Positions 15,998-24,722 of a DNA stretch of 64,000 nt are shown here, in pieces (the stretch's first letter is position 1; each line of letters starts with the position of its first letter). The stretch is from Streptomyces armeniacus (lineage in GTDB: Bacteria; Actinomycetota; Actinomycetes; Streptomycetales; Streptomycetaceae), in assembly GCF_003355155.1 (NCBI RefSeq), contig NZ_CP031320.1:5757367-5821366 (forward strand), in the 5' to 3' direction. The position numbers were made by a program, and so were the translations under genes. The notes below the pieces were generated by a model. It was given only the letters and a program-made list of their open reading frames with translations, was not told where the DNA came from and made no database searches.

Positions 15998-17293
15998 ATG
16001 CCCGACCAGCGCACCCGCTCCCGGATCCGCTCCCGTACGGTGCCGCCTCCCGCGGTGCCGCCCGCCGACCGCGCGCGCGGCGCCGGATACCGCGAGGTGT
16101 TCGCCGTCCGCGAGTTCCGGGCGGTCTTCGCCGCGCACGTGCTGTCGATGCTCGGCAGCGTCGTTTCGGGCATCGCGCTGCCCGTCCTCGTCTACGCCCG
16201 TACCGGCTCGCCGCTGCTGTCCGCGCTCACGTTCGCGCTGGGCTTCCTGCCGTTCGCGGCCGGCGGCGCCGTCCTCGCGCCCGTCGCCGACCGGTACCCC
16301 GCGCGGCGCGTGCTCGTCGGCTGCGACCTGGTGTGCGCCGCGTGCGTCGCCGCGATGGTGCTGCCCGGCGCCCCCGTCGCGGTGCTGCTCGCGCTGCGCG
16401 CGGCGGCGGCGCTCGTACAGCCGCTGTTCACGGGCGTACGGGCGGCGAGCCTTGGCCACATCCTGGCGGGGGACGCGTTCGTGCTGGGCCGGTCGCTGAT
16501 CCGGATCGTGGCGCAGAGCGCCCAGATCGCGGGCTTCGCCGCCGCCGGGCTGCTGCTCGTCGTCGTGACGCCGCGGGCCGCGCTGCTGATCACCGTCGGC
16601 TGCTTCCTGCTGTCCGCGCTGATCCTGCGCCGCGGCACCCGCGAACGGCCGCCCGCCGCCTCCGTACGGACCCGGGGCGGCATCCGTGCGCTGCTCGCCG
16701 ATCCGCGGATACGGGCGCTGCTGGCGCTGTCGTGGGTGCCGTCGGCGTTCCTGGTGGTGCCCGAGGCACTGGCCCCCGCGTACGCCGACGGGCTGGGCGC
16801 CGGCCCGGCCGCCGTCGGGCTGCTGCTGGCCGCGATGCCCGTCGGCTCGGCCCTCGCCGAGCTCGCCGCGGGCGCGTGGCTGCGCCCCGCCGCGCGCGAA
16901 CGCCTCGTGCTGCCGCTGTCCGCGTGCCTGCTGCTGCCGCTGGTGCTGTTCGCGTTCCGGCCCGGCCTGGTGGCGTCGCTGGCGCTGCTGGTGCTGACCG
17001 GGACGGGGATGGCGTACATCCTGGGCCTCGACCGCTGGTTCTTCGACGCGGTACCGGAGGAGCTGCGCGGGCGCGCGATGACGCTGCTGTCCGGCGGGCT
17101 GATGACCGGGCAGGGCATCGGCATGGCGGCGGGCGGCCTCGCCGCCGAGTTCGCCCCCGCGCACTGGGTGGCGGCGGGCGCGGGCGCGTCCGGCACGGTG
17201 TGCGCCCTCGCGGTCGTGCGGGCCGTACGGCGCCACCGCGCGGGACCGGACGCCGCGAAGCGGGCACGGCCGGGCCCGGCGGTCGGTGTGTGA
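15998..17293 (+). CDS. MFS transporter
   Basis: 431 aa with about 12 predicted membrane helices (for example VFAAHVLSMLGSVVSGIALPVLVY, ALTFALGFLPFAAGGAVLAPVADRYPARRVLVG). The inter-helix motif DRYPARR is the major-facilitator loop 2-3 signature. The first 35 residues are charged and cytoplasmic. No clear ribosome site precedes the ATG. The divergent ArsR-like regulator suggests an inducible exporter; substrate unknown. Confidence 0.88.
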   Translation: MPDQRTRSRIRSRTVPPPAVPPADRARGAGYREVFAVREFRAVFAAHVLSMLGSVVSGIALPVLVYARTGSPLLSALTFALGFLPFAAGGAVLAPVADRYPARRVLVGCDLVCAACVAAMVLPGAPVAVLLALRAAAALVQPLFTGVRAASLGHILAGDAFVLGRSLIRIVAQSAQIAGFAAAGLLLVVVTPRAALLITVGCFLLSALILRRGTRERPPAASVRTRGGIRALLADPRIRALLALSWVPSAFLVVPEALAPAYADGLGAGPAAVGLLLAAMPVGSALAELAAGAWLRPAARERLVLPLSACLLLPLVLFAFRPGLVASLALLVLTGTGMAYILGLDRWFFDAVPEELRGRAMTLLSGGLMTGQGIGMAAGGLAAEFAPAHWVAAGAGASGTVCALAVVRAVRRHRAGPDAAKRARPGPAVGV

Positions 17294-17323
17294 GACGGCT
17301 ATGGCCGGCATGTGGCCGCCCGA

Positions 17324-17329
17324 TAGGGT
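17324..17329 (+). promoter_or_regulatory. -10 box for leaderless MarR-type gene
   Basis: TAGGGT lies 7 nt before the GTG at 17337, the spacing of leaderless Streptomyces transcripts. It decides that start over the upstream in-frame GTG and ATG codons. Confidence 0.5.
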
Positions 17330-17336
17330 CGAGCGC

Positions 17337-17849
17337 GTGCCGAAGCCGCTGAGCCTGCCGTTCGACCCGATCGCGCGCGCCGACGAACTCTGGACGCGCC
17401 GCTGGGGCGCCGCCCCCTCGATGGCCGCGATCACGTCGATCATGCGGGCGCACCAGATCCTGCTGGCCCAGGTCGACGCCGTGGTCAAGCCGTACGGGCT
17501 GACGTTCGCGCGCTACGAGGCGCTGGTGCTCCTCACGTTCGCGCAGGCCGGTGAGCTGCCCATGTCGAAGATCGGCGAGCGGCTCATGGTCCACCCCACC
17601 TCCGTCACCAACACCGTCGACCGGCTGCAGAAGTCCGGGCTGGTCGCCAAGCGCCCGAATCCGAACGACGGTCGCGGCACCCTCGCCTCCATCACCGAGA
17701 AGGGCCGCGAGGTGTGCGACGCGGCCACCCGCGACCTGATGGACATGGACTTCGGGCTGGGCGCGTACGACGCGGAAGGCTGCGCCGAGATCTTCGCGCT
17801 GCTTCGCCCGCTGCGGGTGGCGGCGGAGGACTTCGAGGCCCGCGAGTAA
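17337..17849 (+). CDS. MarR-family transcriptional regulator
   Basis: 170 aa. The winged helix spans about residues 45-130: LTFARYEALVLLTFAQ, MSKIGERLMVHPTSVTNTVDRLQKSGLVAKR (recognition helix) and the wing NDGRGTLASITEKG. GTG at 17337 is chosen because the conserved VPKPLSLPFDPIARADELW start follows a -10 box directly (leaderless); earlier in-frame starts would overlap the MFS stop. A DUF3817 gene follows 53 bp downstream, a pairing seen in other actinomycetes. Confidence 0.9.
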   Translation: MPKPLSLPFDPIARADELWTRRWGAAPSMAAITSIMRAHQILLAQVDAVVKPYGLTFARYEALVLLTFAQAGELPMSKIGERLMVHPTSVTNTVDRLQKSGLVAKRPNPNDGRGTLASITEKGREVCDAATRDLMDMDFGLGAYDAEGCAEIFALLRPLRVAAEDFEARE

Positions 17850-17889
17850 CGGGCCAGGGGGGTGTGAAGATCGCCCCGTAAGCGGCGGA

Positions 17890-17895
17890 TACGCT
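17890..17895 (+). promoter_or_regulatory. -10 box for leaderless DUF3817 gene
   Basis: TACGCT is followed by 7 nt and the ATG at 17903, again the leaderless arrangement. Confidence 0.45.
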
Positions 17896-17902
17896 CGTCC
17901 GC

Positions 17903-18235
17903 ATGAAGAAGAGCGTGCTGACCCGCTACCGGGTGATGGCCTACGTCACCGCCGTCATGCTGCTGCTCCTGTGCGGCTGCATGGTCATGAAGTACGGCTT
18001 CGAGAAGGGCGAGGACCTCACGTTCGTGGTCTCGCAGCTCCACGGCGTGCTCTACATCGTGTATCTGGTCTGCGCCTTCGACCTCGGCCAGAAGGCCCGC
18101 TGGCACTTCGGCAAGCTGCTGTGGGTGCTGCTCTCCGGGACAATCCCGACGGCCGCGTTCTTCGTCGAGCGCAAGGTCGTACGCGAGGTCGAGCCACTGC
18201 TGGCGGACGCGCCCGGCGCACCGGCGAAGGCCTGA
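17903..18235 (+). CDS. DUF3817 integral membrane protein
   Basis: 110 aa, family of the 12307 product but clearly diverged. Three hydrophobic segments are visible (VMAYVTAVMLLLLCGCMVM, QLHGVLYIVYLVCAFDL, LLWVLLSGTIPTAAFFVE). The H-G-x-L-Y-I-V-Y motif matches the family's central pattern. It follows a MarR gene on the same strand. Function unknown. Confidence 0.88.
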   Translation: MKKSVLTRYRVMAYVTAVMLLLLCGCMVMKYGFEKGEDLTFVVSQLHGVLYIVYLVCAFDLGQKARWHFGKLLWVLLSGTIPTAAFFVERKVVREVEPLLADAPGAPAKA

Positions 18236-18243
18236 GCTCCGCC

Positions 18244-18260
18244 GGGCGCCGGGTGCGCCC
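18244..18260. terminator. Hairpin between convergent DUF3817 and GH38 genes
   Basis: GGGCGC (18244-18249) pairs with GCGCCC (18255-18260) around a 5-nt loop in the 37-bp gap between the two stops. Confidence 0.55.
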
Positions 18261-18272
18261 TGCCACCGGCCC

Positions 18273-21200
18273 TCAGTCCGCTCCCGTGGAGAGGGCCAGC
18301 GACACCGCCGCGGTGCCGAGCCGCGGCAGCGGCACCAGGGCGGAGCCGTCCGCGGCGCGTTCCAGCGCCGCGCCCGCCGCCCCGAGGTAGTGGGCCGACA
18401 CCGCCTCGGCGACGGGGAATCCGGGGGTGAGCCGGCAGGTCACGGCCTCCTCGGCGAAGGACTGCAGCCGCACCAGGACCCGCCCCGGCTCCGGCACGGT
18501 CAGGCCGACCACCCGCACCCGCGGGTCGTCGAGCGCCAGCAGCGCGTACGACTCCCGCGGCCGCCGTACGGCCGTGCCGCCCGCCCGTACGGCCACCAGC
18601 GGGTGGCTGTCGACGGCGGCCGTGCGCATGCCCAGCACGGGACCGGCGGCCTTGTCCGGCTCCGGCGCCCCGTCCGGTTCTCGTTCCGGGTCCGGGTCCG
18701 GGTCCGGTTCCGACCAGCCGACGCTGTACCGGAAGACGTGGTCGAAGGCCTGCTCGGAGGGGAAGTTGGTGTCCCAGATGTTGTTGTGTATCCAGGAGAA
18801 GACGGTCCCGGGCTCCTCCTGGGCCAGCGACTGCGGGTACGGCACGTAGGGAACCGCGATCCCGCCCACCTGGATCAGCGGCGCGTCCCGCGTGGCCAGC
18901 GCCGCGGCCGTACCGCCCTCCCGGAGGCTCACCCAGCGGCGTACCGCCCGCATGTGCGGGGCCGATCCGGGAACCACGGGCAGGCCGGTGCCCGTCATGC
19001 CGCCGGTGGCCTCCATCCGTACGACAGGGGACTCCATCGCGAAGGGGAAGGAGAAGAACGCGCTCTCCTTCGTCAGCGTCGCGTCCTTGCTGACCCTGTT
19101 CTCCAGGTCGATACGGGCGCCGGCGCGCGGCAGCCGTACGGTGACGCGCAGCCGCCGCGTCCCCGCCGGGGAGCACTCGTAGACGAGGGTCTCGCCGAGC
19201 GCGTCCGACGTCCGCTCCACGAGCGCGGCAGGGGGCGCCGCGCTCCGCGAGGCCAGCAGGTGCATGGAGGCGTCGGCGGTGGTCTTGCTGGACTGGTGGT
19301 TGAAGCCGCCGGCCGTCGCGTACTCGTCGTAGAGATAGCCGTTGAGGCCGACCGTCGCGTCCTGGCGGACCAGTTCGCGGCCCGTCCGCTTGTCCACGAC
19401 CGAGTCGACGCACGCCGAACGCAGGTCCACGTGGACGCGGAGGAGGTCGTTCTCCAGCACGGCGGGATCGGCAGGTCCGGCAGGTCCGGCAGGTTCGGCG
19501 GGCTCTTCGCCGCGCACGGGGTCGTGCGCCTCGCCCGGCTCGATGTCGACGCGTACGGCCCCGTGCGCGGGCACGCCGTCGAGCCGGAACAGGAGGAAGC
19601 GTCCCGCGGCCCGGTGGCGGTCGTTGGACTGCGCCTCCTCCACCACGTCGAGCGGCGTCCCGTCGCGTGCGTCGAGGACGCGCACGCGGTCGTCGAGCGG
19701 GACGGTGCTCTCCGGCAGGAACAGCCGTACGGTCTCGGACCGGGGCCAGCTCCGGGTGTTGACGACGTAGTAGCCGGCGAGCGTGCCCTCACGCGGCGCG
19801 AGCCGCTGGCCGAGCCCCGCTCCGGCCGCGTCCAGCAGCGTGTGCGCCTCGTCGTGGGCGCGCAGCGCCTGCGCGTACTTCCAGTGCCACTGCCGTTCCC
19901 CGGAGGAGTGGCCGTGGTCGCCGTGCGTCCAGGGGTCGCCCGCGCCCCAGGTGTGCTCGTTGAACAGGGACGCCGCGCGGTACACCTCCGGGGCGGCGGC
20001 CGTGATCTCCGCGCCGTCCCGGGCGCCCAGGATCTCCGCGTGCCCCGCCACCGTCTGCGCGTCGGCCAGCGCCGCCTGCCCGTCGCGGGTGGCGGCCAGC
20101 GGGACGGCGCCCGCGCCGACGCCGTCCACCCACCAGTCGGTCCAGTCGCCCTCGTACGTCTCCAGCCGGTCGCCGAGGCGTGCCTCGGCGTCGGTGAAGA
20201 AGTCCTCGTTGCGGGAGGTGCGCAGGGCGGGGAAGGCCCACTCCTCGTTCCAGCGGCGCACCGTGTCCGCGATGATGCGGCGCGGCGGGCCGTTGTCGGC
20301 GAACTTGCCCAGCACCCGCAGATGGAGGATGTCCCACGGGTACGGGTCGCCCTTGAAGTCCTCGTCCAGGATCGGGAATCCCGGAATGCCGCGACCCTCG
20401 TGCGGATAGCGGTGGTTCGCCAGCGCCGAGAGGTAGTGCGGCAGCAGATCGTCGACGCGGTCGAAGGACTCGTCGAAGCCCAGGACGGACCCCTCCATGT
20501 ACGCGAGGCCGTGCGGCGTGTCCGTGCGCCACACCAGCACCTCGCGCCCGCTCGGCGCCCGCCACCGGAACAGCCTCGGCAGGTCGTGGCCGCCCACGCG
20601 GTGGGGGACCGCGCGGCCCGCCCAGTTGTGCGCGACGGAGAGGTAGCGGATGCCGTTGTCCGCGAGGACGTCGGGCAGGCCGACGACCTGGCCCGGCACG
20701 TCCGTCTGCATGGCCGTGGTGACGGCGACTCCGTGCCGCTCGCGCAACTCCCGTACCGGGCGGAGGAGTTCGTGCAGTTCGTCGGTGGAGCAGGTCTCGG
20801 TGTGCAGGTTGAACGGCATGGCGGCCAGCTCGATACGGCCCTCGCGCACGCGGTCCAGGAACTCCGCGACCAGACGGGGCGGCCGGTTCGCGGACCAGTT
20901 CTCGTAGCTGAAGAACCCCTCGACCGCCCAGCGGAACCGCGACTCGTCCGGCCAGGCGTCGGTCGTACGGCACAGCTCGAGCAGCGAGTCGAGGTACTTG
21001 CGGCCCTCCGCCAGGACGGTGCCCTGCGGATCGGTGTAGCCGATGTCCAGGTGGGCGTGCTGCACCAGGTGCAGCGTCCAGTGGCGCTGCGGGGTCAGCA
21101 GCACCTCGGCGGTCTCGCCCTCGGCCAGGTCCGGGAGTTCGACGAGGACCGGTGTGGGCGCGTCCACTTCCGGCACCAGGAGGCGGGTGCTGCCCCCGGG

Positions 21201-21491
21201 CCCGCGCACCACGTCGCAGCGCACGGCGGCGCCGGAGACGGTGGTGACGCGGGCGCGGGCGGGCGTACGGGCCGTACCTGCCGCGGGGCCCGTGCGGTCC
21301 GTACGCTCCGCCGCCACGCGTACGGACTGGAGCAGGCCGCCGTCGCCGTCGTGGCGCAGCAGGGGTTCGCAGGAGAACGTGACCCGGTGTCCGCCGAGGA
21401 CTCCGGTGGCGGACACCCCTCGGTCGCGGAGGATGTCGCGGGCCATGTCCGAGTCCCACCAGGAGGGACGGGCCAGTTCGGGGCGGGGCAT
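18273..21491 (-). CDS. GH38 alpha-mannosidase-type glycoside hydrolase
   Basis: 1072 aa. Retaining, zinc-dependent exo-alpha-mannosidases use a His/Asp metal site and an Asp nucleophile. The metal motif HAHLDIGYTDP (about 145-155) and the nucleophile segment AMQTDVPGQ (Asp about 264) are present. A helical middle domain and C-terminal beta domains follow. No signal peptide, so it acts in the cytosol on imported oligosaccharides. ATG at 21491 has GGAG 9 nt upstream; a GTG five codons earlier is the alternative. It is the last gene of a leftward operon with a GH76 enzyme and a CUT1 importer. A short acidic Asp-Pro linker occurs late in the protein. Confidence 0.88.
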   Translation of the reverse strand: MPRPELARPSWWDSDMARDILRDRGVSATGVLGGHRVTFSCEPLLRHDGDGGLLQSVRVAAERTDRTGPAAGTARTPARARVTTVSGAAVRCDVVRGPGGSTRLLVPEVDAPTPVLVELPDLAEGETAEVLLTPQRHWTLHLVQHAHLDIGYTDPQGTVLAEGRKYLDSLLELCRTTDAWPDESRFRWAVEGFFSYENWSANRPPRLVAEFLDRVREGRIELAAMPFNLHTETCSTDELHELLRPVRELRERHGVAVTTAMQTDVPGQVVGLPDVLADNGIRYLSVAHNWAGRAVPHRVGGHDLPRLFRWRAPSGREVLVWRTDTPHGLAYMEGSVLGFDESFDRVDDLLPHYLSALANHRYPHEGRGIPGFPILDEDFKGDPYPWDILHLRVLGKFADNGPPRRIIADTVRRWNEEWAFPALRTSRNEDFFTDAEARLGDRLETYEGDWTDWWVDGVGAGAVPLAATRDGQAALADAQTVAGHAEILGARDGAEITAAAPEVYRAASLFNEHTWGAGDPWTHGDHGHSSGERQWHWKYAQALRAHDEAHTLLDAAGAGLGQRLAPREGTLAGYYVVNTRSWPRSETVRLFLPESTVPLDDRVRVLDARDGTPLDVVEEAQSNDRHRAAGRFLLFRLDGVPAHGAVRVDIEPGEAHDPVRGEEPAEPAGPAGPADPAVLENDLLRVHVDLRSACVDSVVDKRTGRELVRQDATVGLNGYLYDEYATAGGFNHQSSKTTADASMHLLASRSAAPPAALVERTSDALGETLVYECSPAGTRRLRVTVRLPRAGARIDLENRVSKDATLTKESAFFSFPFAMESPVVRMEATGGMTGTGLPVVPGSAPHMRAVRRWVSLREGGTAAALATRDAPLIQVGGIAVPYVPYPQSLAQEEPGTVFSWIHNNIWDTNFPSEQAFDHVFRYSVGWSEPDPDPDPEREPDGAPEPDKAAGPVLGMRTAAVDSHPLVAVRAGGTAVRRPRESYALLALDDPRVRVVGLTVPEPGRVLVRLQSFAEEAVTCRLTPGFPVAEAVSAHYLGAAGAALERAADGSALVPLPRLGTAAVSLALSTGAD

Positions 21492-21543
21492 GAGCAGGGT
21501 CTCCACTCTCTGTGGTTCCGGTGCGGTGCGACTCGGAGCCGCG

Positions 21544-21583
21544 GCTCAGCGGCGGTACGTTGCGGTGCTCAGCGGCGGTACGT
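21544..21583. repeat. 17-bp direct repeat duplicating the GH76 gene 3' end
   Basis: GCTCAGCGGCGGTACGT occurs at 21544-21560 and 21567-21583. The second copy contains the last codons and stop of the GH76 gene (TYRR-stop); the first lies just downstream. Confidence 0.8.
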
Positions 21584-22771
21584 GGCGAGGCCCGCGAAGA
21601 TCTGCACCATCGCCGACTGCTCGAGGGTCTCCGCCTGGGCGTCGGGGTCGTGGTCGCCGCCGCCGGAGGGCTGGAAGCGGAACAGCCCGTCGGCCGGGGT
21701 CCGGTTCTCCTTCCAGGTGCGTTCCGCATACGCGGCGGCCACCTCGCGGTACTCGCGGTCGGGCCGCACCTCGTTCAGCAGCCGGAGGTTGTCGAAGTAG
21801 ATGGCGTTGAAGATGGCGGGCTGGTCGTGCAGCCGCTCGCCCTGCTTCCAGTACGCGAGGGAGCCTTCACCGTCCTCCACGGCCCGCTTCAGATAGCCGT
21901 CGTCGCCGGTGACGCGGTAGAGGGTGGCGGCGGTGCCGATCATGGCGCCGGAGTTGTACGTCCACAGGGTGGTGTTCACGGTGCCGTCGTCGCCGCGGCT
22001 GTTGTTGTAGAGGCCGGGGGACTGGCGCAGGCACGACCAGTTCCACTCGTACCACTGCTTCGCGCTCGCCAGGAAGCGCTCGTCGTGCTTGATCTCGTAC
22101 AGCTCGGCGGCCAGTTGGGCGGCGAGACCGGTGACGTTCGCGGCGCGCATGTCGTTGCTGGGCGAGTCCACCCAGTCCATGCCGCCGGGGCACTCCTTGG
22201 CCGGGTCGCCGTCCCAGCCGCGGCTGACGATGTCGAACGTCCCGGCGGCCCGGTCGAGGAGCGCGGCGTCGCCGGTGGCCCGGTACTGGTCGAGGAGCGT
22301 GAGGCCCACGACAGCGTTGTCGTCGTAGAAGACGTCGCCGCCCTGCCCGAGCGGCGCGGGCAGGTACGAGTCGTAACCGGGCCTGCCGTCACGGGGGTTG
22401 AAGTACAGCTCCAGCGTGTCGAACCGCTCGTCGGCGTCGTCGGCGTACCGCTTGCCGGTGCCCGGCAGTTCGGACATGTCGACGGCGGCCGCGGCCGCCT
22501 CGCGGAACGGCCAGAGGTACGAGTACGGGTTCTCGCCGTCCTTGCGCGGGGTCTTCTCCAGGTACAGGCCGTGCTCGTCGGCGCCCTGGTAGAGGTGCTC
22601 CTGGAGCGAGGCGTAGGTGGCCGTGGCGCGCTGGCTCCACACGGAGGCCGGAGCGGCGGAACTCTGCGAGCCGCCGGGCTCGTCGGGGCCCGCGGCGGCG
22701 GCCGGGGTGCCCCACACCGCTGTGCAGAGGACGGCGAGGGCGATCACCGTACGGGCAGGTGTCTTCACCAT
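21569..22771 (-). CDS. Secreted GH76-family alpha-1,6-mannanase-like hydrolase
   Basis: 400 aa. A Sec signal peptide (MVKTPARTVIALAVLCTAV to AAAA) indicates export. The (alpha/alpha)6-barrel family cleaves alpha-1,6-mannan backbones with a catalytic Asp-Asp pair, seen as VFYDDNAVVG near residue 150. Aromatic-rich segments (YEWNWSCL, LWTYNSGAMIG) are family-typical. It is encoded between the two importer permeases and the GH38 gene on the same strand, so it probably cuts mannan outside before import. The exact bond and substrate are inferred from the family. Confidence 0.85.
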   Translation of the reverse strand: MVKTPARTVIALAVLCTAVWGTPAAAAGPDEPGGSQSSAAPASVWSQRATATYASLQEHLYQGADEHGLYLEKTPRKDGENPYSYLWPFREAAAAAVDMSELPGTGKRYADDADERFDTLELYFNPRDGRPGYDSYLPAPLGQGGDVFYDDNAVVGLTLLDQYRATGDAALLDRAAGTFDIVSRGWDGDPAKECPGGMDWVDSPSNDMRAANVTGLAAQLAAELYEIKHDERFLASAKQWYEWNWSCLRQSPGLYNNSRGDDGTVNTTLWTYNSGAMIGTAATLYRVTGDDGYLKRAVEDGEGSLAYWKQGERLHDQPAIFNAIYFDNLRLLNEVRPDREYREVAAAYAERTWKENRTPADGLFRFQPSGGGDHDPDAQAETLEQSAMVQIFAGLATYRR

Positions 22772-22836
22772 GATGTGGACTGCCTTTCGTAGGACGGCTG
22801 GCGTGCGTCCGGTGTGCGGCTGGTACGCGCGGAGGT

Positions 22837-23757
22837 TCAGCCGTGGAGCTTGAGGCTGCTGACGAAGAAGCGCTGTGCGGAGAAGAACAGGACGACGGTC
22901 GGGAGCGAGACGAGCAGGGCGCCGCCGAGGACGACCGGCGGCCCGACGTTGGAGTAGTTGCCCTGGAGCTCGGCCAGCGCCGCCATCACGGGACGGATGT
23001 TCCTGCTGGTGGAGAGGGTGATGCCGAAGAGGAGGTCGTTCCAGACGGCGACGAACTGGAAGACGAACGCGGCCACCATCGCGGACTTCGACAGCGGCAC
23101 GTGGATCTGCCAGAACATCCGCCACCACGAGGCCCCGTCGATCCGGGCGGCCTCGATGACCTCCGGCGGGAGCGTCAGCGCGAAGTTGCGCATGATGAAG
23201 TACGCGAACGGGATGGCGATGGCGGCGTAGACGAGGAACAGCCCGAACTGGGCGTCGTACAGCCCGGTGTCGGCGAACGCGAGGAACAGCGGCCGCAGGA
23301 AGACCTGGAGCGGCAGCAGCGTTCCGGAGTAGATCAGCCAGAACCACAGGGTCTTGTGCTTCACCGGCATGACGACCGTCGCGAACGCCGCCGTGGTGGC
23401 CACGACGATGGCGGCACCGGCGCTGGTGACGGCGTACAGCAGGCTGTTGCCCATCGCCGGGCCGAGGTGGGCCTGCGTCCAGGCCTCGGACATGTTGTCG
23501 AAGAGGCCGAAGCCCTGCGGCCACCAGTGGGGCGTGCCGCCGTACTCGGCGGCGGGCACGAGGGCGTTGACCACCAGCAGCCAGGTGGGCAGCGCCCAGA
23601 GCAGGGAGATGACCACCACGGTCGTACGGCGCGCCAGGCGCCCGTACGTCAGCGGCGTCTTCGTACGGGCCGCCGCGCCGCGGACGGTGCCGCGTTCCGG
23701 CTTGCCGGCCGCGCCGCGGACGGTGCCGCGTTCCGCCGTACTGCGTCCAGTGCGCAT
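22837..23757 (-). CDS. Carbohydrate ABC transporter permease (CUT1, MalG type)
   Basis: 306 aa with six membrane helices and the EAA loop that docks the ATPase (PPEVIEAARIDGASWWRMFWQIHVPLS). The N-terminal 33 residues are cytoplasmic and contain a perfect duplication (ERGTVRGAA twice). The ATG at 23757 starts 2 nt after the stop of the partner permease. No ATPase gene is in the operon; Streptomyces CUT1 systems commonly share MsiK. Confidence 0.9.
   Translation of the reverse strand: MRTGRSTAERGTVRGAAGKPERGTVRGAAARTKTPLTYGRLARRTTVVVISLLWALPTWLLVVNALVPAAEYGGTPHWWPQGFGLFDNMSEAWTQAHLGPAMGNSLLYAVTSAGAAIVVATTAAFATVVMPVKHKTLWFWLIYSGTLLPLQVFLRPLFLAFADTGLYDAQFGLFLVYAAIAIPFAYFIMRNFALTLPPEVIEAARIDGASWWRMFWQIHVPLSKSAMVAAFVFQFVAVWNDLLFGITLSTSRNIRPVMAALAELQGNYSNVGPPVVLGGALLVSLPTVVLFFSAQRFFVSSLKLHG
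23672..23735. repeat. 28-bp direct repeat inside permease N-terminus
   Basis: Two identical 28-bp copies (23672-23699, 23708-23735) with a 36-bp period keep the frame and encode two copies of ERGTVRGAA. A recent in-frame duplication is likely. Confidence 0.8.
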
Positions 23758-23759
23758 GA

Positions 23760-24722
23760 TCAGTCGCCTTTCGGGGTCAGCTGGCGCCGCAGATAGAGCC
23801 ACGAGGCGAACAGCACGATGACGGTGAGGGCGACCGCGACGGCCGCGCCCGCCCCCGGCCGGAGGGCCAGGAACGTCTCCTGGTACATCGAGACCGCGAG
23901 CGTCTCCGACTGCCGTCCTGGGCCGCCCTGGGTGAGCACCCAGATCAGGTCGAAGGACTTGAGCCCGTTCACGAGGCTGGTGCCGATGACGATCACGGAG
24001 ACCGTACGCAGCTGCGGCAGGATGACGTACCAGAACTTCCGCCAGCCCTCCGCGCCGTCCAGCGACGCCGCCTCGACCGTCTCCGGCGGGATCGTCTGCA
24101 GGCCGACCAGGAACAGGATCACCGCCACCCCGGCCGACTGCCACGTGTTGGCGACGATCATCACGAGGGTGTTCCCCGGCCACTCCAGCAGCCAGCCCTG
24201 GGCCAGCGAACCGAGCCCGAACGCCCGGAGTACCTGGTTGGCGGCGCCCTCGGTGTTGAGGATGAAGTTCCACACGACCGCGACGGCCGAGCCGGAGATC
24301 GCGTACGGCAGGACCACGAACAGCCGCGCCGTACGGGACCAGCGGGCGCCGTCCGTCAGCACCGCGATGCCGAGGCCGAGCACGAGCGGGAGCGCGACCG
24401 TGCCGACCACCCACATCAGGGTGTTCTGCACGGAGCGGCTGAGTACCGGATCGGTGAGGAAAAGCGTGTAGTTGTCGAGGCCGGCGAAGCCGGAGATCCG
24501 CCGGTCGTCGAAGAAGCTCCGGTAGAGCGTGGCCGCGAACGGGGCGAGCAGCAGGGCCCCGACGAGGAGCACCGCGGGCGCCAGGAACCCGGCTCCCGCC
24601 ACCCTGTCGCGCAGCCGGCGCGGCGGCCGCCGTACGGCGCCCGCGGCCGCGGGGCCGGGCCGCGGGGCGGTCTCGGCGGACGGGGGCAGCGGCTGGGGCT
24701 GCCGGTCGAGGGACGTGCTCAT
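23760..24722 (-). CDS. Carbohydrate ABC transporter permease (CUT1, MalF type)
   Basis: 320 aa, six membrane helices (first about 45-65, FLAPAVLLVGALLLAPFAATLY) and the EAA docking loop PPETVEAASLDGAEGWRKFWYVILPQL. A Pro-rich cytoplasmic start of 40 residues precedes the first helix. The ATG overlaps the binding-protein stop by 4 bp (ATGA). Partner of the permease at 22837. Confidence 0.92.
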   Translation of the reverse strand: MSTSLDRQPQPLPPSAETAPRPGPAAAGAVRRPPRRLRDRVAGAGFLAPAVLLVGALLLAPFAATLYRSFFDDRRISGFAGLDNYTLFLTDPVLSRSVQNTLMWVVGTVALPLVLGLGIAVLTDGARWSRTARLFVVLPYAISGSAVAVVWNFILNTEGAANQVLRAFGLGSLAQGWLLEWPGNTLVMIVANTWQSAGVAVILFLVGLQTIPPETVEAASLDGAEGWRKFWYVILPQLRTVSVIVIGTSLVNGLKSFDLIWVLTQGGPGRQSETLAVSMYQETFLALRPGAGAAVAVALTVIVLFASWLYLRRQLTPKGD

